From: Bacillota bacterium
GTDB lineage: Bacteria > Bacillota > Clostridia > Acetivibrionales > DSM-2933
DNA: 6,108 bases
NCBI GenBank assembly: GCA_030705945.1
Contig: JAUZPS010000303.1
Span: 1 to 6,108, forward strand
Direction of reading: 5' to 3'
The notes below the pieces were generated by a model, which did no database searches, was not told where the DNA came from, and saw only the letters and a program-made list of their open reading frames with translations. A program made the translations under genes and the position numbers. Positions 5,845-6,108 of the stretch are shown here, piece by piece (the stretch's first letter is position 1; each line of letters opens with the position of its first letter).

Positions 5845-5893
5845 TAAGAGGCGTGAAAATTTAAATATTTTCATGCCTCTTATTTATGTTTTT
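5845..5893 (+). terminator. Intrinsic terminator of the RCK/Usp operon
   Basis: A 16-bp stem forms between 5845-5860 and 5867-5882 (TAAGAGGC against GCCTCTTA, a G-U wobble at 5853/5874, then TGAAAAT against ATTTTCA). The loop is 6 bases, and the stem is followed by a T-rich run ending TTTTT at 5889-5893. It lies 33 bases after the usp stop and closes the + strand operon. Confidence 0.88.
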
Positions 5894-6007
5894 AATGGAA
5901 TTGGAAGCAAAAAACAGATAAATGAATTATTATGGTATCTGCTAAATGAAATCAACAGTGATTGAGGCACAATGCGTTATTTTTGTAAAAACAGTCCTAA
6001 AACGGAA

Positions 6008-6035
6008 TTGAACTGTAATATGAAAATGTTATAAT
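6008..6035 (+). promoter_or_regulatory. Candidate sigma-A promoter for the gene starting at 6091
   Basis: TTGAAC (6008-6013) and a perfect TATAAT (6030-6035) are separated by 16 bases, after the terminator and about 55 bases before the next ATG. Bases 5894-6007 show nothing else recognisable. Confidence 0.6.
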
Positions 6036-6048
6036 AATAATATAAAAG

Positions 6049-6067
6049 TGATATCGAAATAATATCA
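6049..6067. repeat. Inverted repeat in the leader of the last gene
   Basis: TGATAT (6049-6054) and ATATCA (6062-6067) form a 6-bp inverted repeat with a 7-base centre, located just after the expected transcription start and before the ribosome binding site. It could be an operator or a small leader hairpin; in AT-rich DNA chance is also plausible. Confidence 0.3.
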
Positions 6068-6090
6068 TATATTGAAAAGGGGCGAGGAAG

Positions 6091-6108
6091 ATGAAGGAAA
6101 TAAATAAA
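6091..6108 (+). CDS. Start of a further gene, first six codons only
   Basis: ATG 6091 opens MKEINK and runs off the window. It is preceded by AAAAGGGGCGAGGAAG, a strong purine-rich ribosome binding region, and by a good promoter candidate at 6008-6035. Too little is visible to name a product; a K+ channel or permease partner for the RCK proteins is possible but unsupported by these six residues. Confidence 0.5.

Overview
The window looks like a chromosomal segment of a low-GC, flagellated Gram-positive bacterium, most likely a member of the Clostridia. The reasons are the AT-rich sequence, strong purine-rich Shine-Dalgarno sites (GGAGG types), and a FapA/DUF342 - Lys-rich small protein - DUF6115 gene order of the kind found at the distal end of clostridial fla/che operons. 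No rRNA, tRNA, CRISPR array or transposase is visible.

Region 1 (1-1978, + strand) is the tail of a motility operon. It holds the C-terminal part of a FapA-type protein, a 96-residue Lys-rich orphan, and a 188-residue membrane-anchored coiled-coil protein with a DUF6115 C-terminus (SwrB/YlxL-like). An 85-residue single-pass membrane protein follows. A 105-base imperfect palindrome sits between the second and third genes.

Region 2 (1975-4120, - strand) is a two-gene K+(Na+)/H+ antiporter operon. A KhtT-like soluble regulator with an RCK_C domain overlaps by 11 bases a KhtU/KefB-like CPA2 antiporter. The antiporter carries an unusual C-terminal extension of about 140 residues with roughly four extra hydrophobic segments. 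Its stop codon overlaps that of the convergent 85-residue gene, and a compound inverted repeat covers the junction.

Region 3 (4121-5893, + strand) runs divergently from the antiporter operon. It encodes a short TrkA/RCK protein with only the NAD-binding domain, a full TrkA/KtrA-like RCK protein, and a UspA-fold protein without the usual ATP-binding glycines. The three are tightly spaced, each with its own ribosome binding site, and end at a clear intrinsic terminator. Candidate promoters for the two divergent operons share a -35 region that contains the inverted repeat TTACA-N3-TGTAA.

The last 215 bases hold a good promoter candidate and the first six codons of another gene. Taken together, regions 2 and 3 look like a potassium/pH homeostasis island: an exporter with its RCK_C regulator back to back with a pair of RCK gating proteins whose transporter is not in the window. 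RCK_C domains of the KhtT and KtrA/TrkA families are known c-di-AMP receptors, so joint second-messenger control is a reasonable but untested inference.
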